A model generated the notes under the pieces. The model ran no database searches, was not told the origin of the DNA, and saw only the letters and a program-made list of their open reading frames with translations. A stretch of 64,000 bases of DNA from an uncultured Opitutia bacterium (GTDB taxonomy: Bacteria; Verrucomicrobiota; Verrucomicrobiia; Opitutales; UBA953). The translations under genes were made by a program, and so were the position numbers. Of the stretch, positions 60,165 to 64,000 are shown piece after piece. Every line of letters begins with the position of its first letter. Position 1 is the first letter of the stretch. The stretch is taken from the NCBI GenBank assembly GCA_903913915.1, contig CAIWNE010000064.1, forward strand, positions 1 to 64,000, read 5' to 3'.

Positions 60165-61019
60165 TCAGGCCGGGCCGAAGCCGAAGAGGTCGATGCCGAG
60201 CTGCTTGGCGCGGGCGATCACCGCCGGCTTGTCGATCAGGATGACCGCGTCGGCCTCGAGGGCCGCCTTGGCGACGCCGCCTTCGGCCATGCTCTCGAGG
60301 GTCTTCACGCCGAAGCAAGGGACGTCGAAGCGCCAGTCCTGGGCGTGCTTGGCGGTCTTGGTCAGCATCATCTCCTTGCCGCCGGTCTGGGCGCAGCGAC
60401 GGAGCATGTTGTCGGTGCCTTCGAAGGCTTCCACGGCGATCACGGTGCCTTTGGCGGTCACGACGGACTGGCCGACGTCGAGGCGTGCCATCTCGCGTGC
60501 CATGCGCGTGCCGAAGCCGAGCTGGTCGTCGCCGATGCCGCACGCCCAGCCGGTCATGCATCCCGGCGTTGCGAGGTGGTCGTCGAGGAAGATGCGCGCG
60601 TCGAGCATGCGGACGCCGACTTTCTCGATTTCGGCGGAGATCGCGCCGAAGATGGTCTCGGCGTTGCGTTCCTTGAGCGAAGCCATCAGCGCGATGAGCT
60701 TCAGGTCGGGCACCATGCCGGTGAAGAGTTTCCGGGGCGTGACCTGCCCGGCCATGACCGCCCCGGCGGCGCCGAGTTCCTTCAGCGCATCGAGCATCTG
60801 GCCGAGTTTGCCGACGGGGATCGCGCGATGATCGGCAGGGGCGAAGGTCGCGATGAGCGCAGGGTCCGTCTCTTCCTCGAAGGACACTAGCTTCACCTTG
60901 GCGCCGCGGGCACGGGCGCATTCGACGAGCAGGGCGGGGTAGCGGCCTTTGCCGGCGATGACCGCCACGGTCTGCGTGGGGTCGAAGCCGGGGGGGAGGA
61001 ATCGCGAGGCTGACGCCAT
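60165..61019 (-). CDS. lpxI: UDP-2,3-diacylglucosamine pyrophosphatase LpxI
   Basis: Splits UDP-2,3-diacylglucosamine to lipid X and UMP in lipid A synthesis, the alternative to LpxH. It has 284 residues from the ATG at 61019. It belongs to the LpxI (DUF1009) family: VAVIAGKGRYPALLVECARARGAKV at the N-terminus, HRAIPVGKLGQMLDALKELGA, GQVTPRKLF, QSVVTAKGTVIAVEAFEGTDNMLRRC, and MTKTAKHAQDWRFDVPCFGVKTLESMAEGGV-like C-terminal sequence with the conserved acid residues. It supports a lipid-A-bearing outer membrane. It is divergent from nadD. A possible weak promoter (TTGAGC, 17 bases, AACACT, 6 bases to ATG) precedes it. Confidence 0.9.
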   Translation of the reverse strand: MASASRFLPPGFDPTQTVAVIAGKGRYPALLVECARARGAKVKLVSFEEETDPALIATFAPADHRAIPVGKLGQMLDALKELGAAGAVMAGQVTPRKLFTGMVPDLKLIALMASLKERNAETIFGAISAEIEKVGVRMLDARIFLDDHLATPGCMTGWACGIGDDQLGFGTRMAREMARLDVGQSVVTAKGTVIAVEAFEGTDNMLRRCAQTGGKEMMLTKTAKHAQDWRFDVPCFGVKTLESMAEGGVAKAALEADAVILIDKPAVIARAKQLGIDLFGFGPA

Positions 61020-61066
61020 GCGGGCAGTGTTTCGGCGTAAGGGCTCGGGCTCAAGCCTGCTTTGGG

Positions 61067-61095
61067 TTGCCACGGGCTGGCCGACGGAGCGTAAT
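61067..61095 (+). promoter_or_regulatory. Candidate promoter of nadD (leaderless layout)
   Basis: TTGCCA (61067-61072), 17 bases, CGTAAT (61090-61095), then 5 bases to the ATG at 61101. The layout is the same as before the DedA gene. Confidence 0.5.
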
Positions 61096-61100
61096 GCGGC

Positions 61101-61691
61101 ATGCCTGCTGCCATCGGCATCCTGGGTGGAACCTTCGATCCTCCGCATGCGGGGCACGTCGCCGCGGCCGTGGTCGCGCAGAAGCAGCTCGGGTTGGACG
61201 AGGTGCGCATCATCCCCGCAGGACAGGCGCCCTTGCGGACGGGAGCCCCGGTCGCCTCTCCGGCCGACCGGGCGGAGATGTGCCGTCTGGCTTTTGCCGC
61301 CTATCCTTGGGCGACCGTCGATGAGCGCGAGATGCGTCGCGAAGGGACGAGTTGGTCCGTCGAGACCGCGCAAGAATTGGCGAAGGAGTATCCGGAATCC
61401 AGGCGGGTCTGGATCCTCGGCGCGGACCAGCTGGCCAGGCTGGATCGGTGGAAGGATGTCGCGGAACTATGCCGTCTCGTCGAATTCGCCGTGCTGTCAC
61501 GTGATGGCATCCCGACCGAGCCTCCGGCCGCCATCGCGTCGTGCATCCGCCTCACCATCCTGCAGGCTCCGCCTATCCGGGTGTCTTCGACCGAGTTGCG
61601 CGAGGCGCTTCGCCGCGGGGATTCGGCCCGAAACGGCTTGCCCCTAGCGGTCGCCCGCCACATCGATGAGCGCTCCCTTTACCAAGCCTGA
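61101..61691 (+). CDS. nadD: Nicotinate-nucleotide adenylyltransferase
   Basis: Adds AMP to nicotinate mononucleotide in NAD synthesis. It has 196 residues. The nucleotidyltransferase motif is IGILGGTFDPPHAGHVAAA (T/HxGH), followed by EVRIIPAGQAPLR, WILGADQLARLDRWKDV and the C-terminal ISSTxxR-like RVSSTELREALRRG. All match NadD. rsfS starts 2 bases after the stop, the standard nadD-rsfS pair of bacteria. Divergent from lpxI, with 81 bases between the two starts. Confidence 0.93.
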   Translation: MPAAIGILGGTFDPPHAGHVAAAVVAQKQLGLDEVRIIPAGQAPLRTGAPVASPADRAEMCRLAFAAYPWATVDEREMRREGTSWSVETAQELAKEYPESRRVWILGADQLARLDRWKDVAELCRLVEFAVLSRDGIPTEPPAAIASCIRLTILQAPPIRVSSTELREALRRGDSARNGLPLAVARHIDERSLYQA

Positions 61692-61693
61692 CC

Positions 61694-62236
61694 ATGTCCG
61701 CCCTTAAAAAGAAGACCAAGAAGACCTCCGCCAAGCCTGCCGCCAAGGCTCGCCCCGCCGGCAAGTCCGCCAAGCCGGCCGCCCGTCCGGTCCGTCCGGC
61801 CCGCCGCGTCATCCCTGCCGTCCCGCCCTTGAAGGCCAAGAGCCGTGGCGAGAAGGTCGCCGCCAAGCCGATGGTGGTCCTGCCTAAGCTGCCGACGCAC
61901 CTCGTCGCCGCCCTGCGCGCGCTGGATGACAAGAAGGCCGTCGAGATCCGCGTCCTGGAGATGGGCCAGATCTCCTCCGTCGCCGACTTCCTCGTGATCG
62001 CGACCGGCACTTCCGAGCCTCATCTGCGTGCCTTGCGCATCGCTCTCGAGCAGGCGCTCGACGAATGCGGCGTGACCTCCCGCTCCGAATCCCAGCGCGA
62101 CAGCGGCTGGTCGGTCGTCGACGCATTCGACGTCCTCTTCCACGTCTTCCGCGAAGACGTCCGCAAGAGCTACGCCCTGGAAGCCCTCTGGAAGGACGGA
62201 CTGGACATCCCGGTCTCGGCCATCCTGAAGGCCTGA
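61694..62236 (+). CDS. rsfS: Ribosome silencing factor RsfS with basic N-terminal extension
   Basis: Binds ribosomal protein L14 and blocks subunit joining in starvation. The RsfS domain is at about 65-180: ALRALDDKKAVEIRVLEMGQISSVADFLVIATGTSEPHLRALRIALEQAL, then SESQRDSGWSVVDAFDVLFHVFREDVRKSYALEALW. The protein is 180 residues because of about 60 extra N-terminal residues rich in Lys, Pro and Ala (MSALKKKTKKTSAKPAAKAR). Such a disordered basic tail could bind rRNA. Start is the only good ATG, 2 bases after nadD. A tRNA gene follows on the other strand. Confidence 0.92.
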   Translation: MSALKKKTKKTSAKPAAKARPAGKSAKPAARPVRPARRVIPAVPPLKAKSRGEKVAAKPMVVLPKLPTHLVAALRALDDKKAVEIRVLEMGQISSVADFLVIATGTSEPHLRALRIALEQALDECGVTSRSESQRDSGWSVVDAFDVLFHVFREDVRKSYALEALWKDGLDIPVSAILKA

Positions 62237-62258
62237 GCGGAAAGCAAGTACTCGGTGG

Positions 62259-62332
62259 TGGTAGTGGGCAGGATCGAACTGCCGACCTAGGGCTTATGAG
62301 TCCCTCGCTCTAACCAACTGAGCTACACTACC
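62259..62332 (-). tRNA. tRNA-Met (CAT), probably elongator
   Basis: The acceptor stem is GGTAGTG paired with CACTACC (perfect 7 bp), the D-arm GCTCAGTTGGTTAGAGC, the anticodon loop CTCATAA (anticodon CAT), and the T-arm GGCAG with CTGCC around TTCGATC. CCA is not encoded. The D-arm matches elongator tRNA-Met. A lysidine-modified tRNA-Ile2 also has CAT and cannot be excluded. The anticodon stem has one A-G mismatch next to the loop. Confidence 0.9.
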
Positions 62333-62390
62333 GAAAACCGAGTTCGGTCAGTCCAGCCCAGCCCTCTTGGTTCGTCAAGCCGATTGAGGC

Positions 62391-63014
62391 TCAGGGGCGG
62401 GTATGGACCAGGATCCAGAAGCACCAGAGCCAAAGCACGTAGCCCAGGCAGGCGAGCAGGATGGCCAGATTGGCCTGGGTCTGCCGGATCTCCGAAAGGC
62501 CTTCCTGGTCGAGCGTCTTGCCGACCTTGCGGACGTAGGCGATCGGGAGGAAGCAGCCGACGGCGGTGGTGAAGGCCAGCAGGATGAAGAGGGAGATCGG
62601 CTGGGTGTCCGGCGATACTTTCTGCCAGGCGTAGACGAGCAAGGCGAAGAGCGGCGGCAGGAGGAAGGTCGAGCCGCACCAGAGGTAGCCTTCGCGCACG
62701 GATCGTTCGAGCGATTCGCCGGCGGCGTTGCGTCCGGTTTCTGGCGACAGCGTATCACCGAGGGGAAGTTCTGCTCCGGGCGGAGGCGGCGCGTCGGCGC
62801 CTAGCCCGGCGGGTTCGGTCGAGACGGTCGTCGGCGCGCGGGTGAGGCCGATGGCGCGGAAGTAGTCGCGCACCGTCATCCATGAGCCGTCGACTTCGAT
62901 GTTATGGAGGAGGCTGATCTCGCCGGCGCGGAGCATGTCGCTCACGCGGAGCAAGGGGAAGGGGCCGGTGATGGCGCCTTTCCAGCGGAGACGGAATTGG
63001 GTGGGGCGTGACAT
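62391..63014 (-). CDS. GYF_2-domain membrane protein
   Basis: A 207-residue protein with an N-terminal GYF_2 domain (FRLRWKGAITGPFPLLRVSDMLRAGEISLLHNIEVDGSWMTVRDYF, with the GPF turn and the late Trp), a Pro-rich linker (about 70-95, ADAPPPPGAELP), and about three hydrophobic segments: STFLLPPLFALLVYAW, ISLFILLAFTTAVGCFLPIAYV and LAILLACLGYVLWLWCFWILV. So the GYF_2 part is likely cytoplasmic and the rest membrane-embedded. Unknown function; this layout is frequent in Verrucomicrobiota. It starts 3 bases after the stop of the unknown gene upstream. Confidence 0.75.
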   Translation of the reverse strand: MSRPTQFRLRWKGAITGPFPLLRVSDMLRAGEISLLHNIEVDGSWMTVRDYFRAIGLTRAPTTVSTEPAGLGADAPPPPGAELPLGDTLSPETGRNAAGESLERSVREGYLWCGSTFLLPPLFALLVYAWQKVSPDTQPISLFILLAFTTAVGCFLPIAYVRKVGKTLDQEGLSEIRQTQANLAILLACLGYVLWLWCFWILVHTRP

Positions 63015-63017
63015 CGT

Positions 63018-64000
63018 TCAGAGATCCCGGCCTTGGAGGAGGGTTTCCCAGCCGCCGTCGGGCACGAGCAATCCTTTCGGGATGCCGGCGGCCTGGGCGG
63101 CTTCGGCGACGGTGCCGGGGTAGCGTAGGAGCGGGGTGAGGGGGGCGGCTTCGGCGACGCGCTTGATCTCGCCGTCGTCGCCGATGCGGAAGAGCACGGT
63201 GGCCTTGCCTTCGTTATCGAGCCCGTAGAGGGCGCTGCCCTTGATCGTCTCGCGCAGCGCCGGCGTGCCGTCGCGGCCGACCATGCCGGCGAAGATCAGC
63301 TTGCGGTTGCGGAGGGCGGAGAAGGTGGCGCGCCAGAAGCGGGCTTCCTCGGCGTAACCGGCGCCGCCGGGGGGCGTGAGGAACGCGCGAAGCTCGATCT
63401 GGATGTCGGCCCACTTGTCCTTGAACAGGTAATCGTAAGGGCGGAGGGAGTTCTGCGTGATGCGCCGCAGCTGGTCCGCGTCCCGCTGGGCGGAAGGGGA
63501 GAAGATCAGACCCCAGGCGTCGGGGCGGGTCGTGGCGATCTTGTAGAGTTCCTGGAGCTGATAGGCGCGCAGCTCCGGGTAGGGCGAATCGCTCCGGCGG
63601 ATGCGGTCCATCGTGCGGATGAGCGGTTCGAGCAGCTTGCCGGACTTCGCGTCCTGGAAGCGGCTGACCTGGCGGATGAATCCCAGTTCGCTGATCGTGG
63701 AAGGAGTGGCGAGCTCTTCGCCGGACCGGACGCCATTGTTGAACTCCCGGCGGCTCCACGTCGTCTCCACCACGGCGCCGTCGCGGGTGAGTTCCTTGGC
63801 CTTCTGGAAGAACTCGAAGCCGTCGGAGATGGCCTTCTTGCTTTCGGCGATCTCGCCGACGATCAGCACCGTGCGACCCGGGGCGATGCCGCGGATCGAA
63901 TACAGGTTGAGGGTGTAGCGGCGCAGCGTCTCGGAGAGCGACGTGTCGGAGAGCTGGCGCAGGCCGCGCTGTTCGACGTCCGTGAGCGTCGCGGGATTGA
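63018..64000 (-). CDS. Unknown protein, 3' part (5' end outside window)
   Basis: The frame is open from the window edge (64000) to the stop at 63018, about 327 codons. Visible parts are VLIVGEIAESKKAISDGFEFFQKAKEL, TISELGFIRQVSRFQDAKSGKLLEPLIRTMDRIR and ALYGLDNEGKATVLFRIGDDGEIKRV; the last part ends VPDGGWETLLQGRDL. It is a soluble-looking mixed alpha/beta protein. A GTG at 63869 is likely internal because the frame continues upstream (GLRQLSDTSLSETLRRYTLNLY). I do not recognise the family. It lies 3 bases before the GYF_2 gene and is probably co-transcribed with it. Confidence 0.65.
   Translation of the reverse strand, partial: NPATLTDVEQRGLRQLSDTSLSETLRRYTLNLYSIRGIAPGRTVLIVGEIAESKKAISDGFEFFQKAKELTRDGAVVETTWSRREFNNGVRSGEELATPSTISELGFIRQVSRFQDAKSGKLLEPLIRTMDRIRRSDSPYPELRAYQLQELYKIATTRPDAWGLIFSPSAQRDADQLRRITQNSLRPYDYLFKDKWADIQIELRAFLTPPGGAGYAEEARFWRATFSALRNRKLIFAGMVGRDGTPALRETIKGSALYGLDNEGKATVLFRIGDDGEIKRVAEAAPLTPLLRYPGTVAEAAQAAGIPKGLLVPDGGWETLLQGRDL

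Overview
The window is a high-GC, densely coded bacterial chromosome segment. It most resembles Verrucomicrobiota, probably the Opitutales/Opitutae side. That placement is an inference from gene content. It rests on a very large PVC-type heme-binding CxxCH protein, several SGNH and sialate O-acetylesterase-like secreted enzymes, a sulfatase, a GHL10-type glycosyl hydrolase, GntR/LacI hybrid regulation, GYF_2-domain proteins and LpxI (so an outer membrane). I see no rRNA, CRISPR array, insertion sequence or prophage. Many starts have no recognisable Shine-Dalgarno sequence.

Layout: 1-12.7 kb is housekeeping: the 3' end of thrS, an alkaline phosphatase, a secreted redoxin, cysE with an orphan GAF histidine kinase, a DedA protein, glnD, and the tight msrA-rarA-dusB operon. 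A 387-bp AT-richer gap (12732-13118) precedes dnaA and is a candidate origin. A TPP riboswitch and thiC follow, then a methyltransferase behind an inverted heptad repeat, a GntR-type regulator, a GDSL esterase, and lexA beside an ADP-ribosylglycohydrolase with two GAAC-N4-GTTC SOS boxes. The 1180-residue PVC cytochrome and a small outer-membrane barrel close this part at 25.6 kb.

From 25.7 to 30.9 kb an apparently complete operon on the minus strand encodes D-glucarate catabolism: 2-oxoglutarate semialdehyde dehydrogenase, 5-dehydro-4-deoxyglucarate dehydratase, an MFS sugar-acid transporter and glucarate dehydratase. Together they would convert glucarate to 2-oxoglutarate. From 31 to 50 kb lies an accessory, mostly secreted set for polysaccharide or ester turnover: sulfatase, DUF1080-like protein, GHL10 hydrolase, sugar isomerase-like protein, five SGNH-type enzymes, a Gfo/Idh oxidoreductase and a large alpha/beta hydrolase. 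From 50 to 64 kb the content is mixed: an HDAC-family deacetylase, an mgtA / EIIA-like / unknown-protein operon, purA, a TPR protein, panB-gpsA-SET, lpxI, nadD-rsfS, tRNA-Met(CAT) and two unknown proteins at the end.

The most unusual signals are not single genes. About ten genes have a -35/-10 promoter placed so that the -10 ends 5-7 bases (once 9) before the start codon, which predicts leaderless mRNAs. Many other starts follow C/T-rich leaders without Shine-Dalgarno sequences. Several intergenic gaps hold short tandem tracts with a period of 6 or 7 bases (GCGGT, TAGGG and GATG cores), one of them forming a long hairpin and one matching a G-quadruplex motif. All functional statements are from reading motifs by eye; no database search was run.
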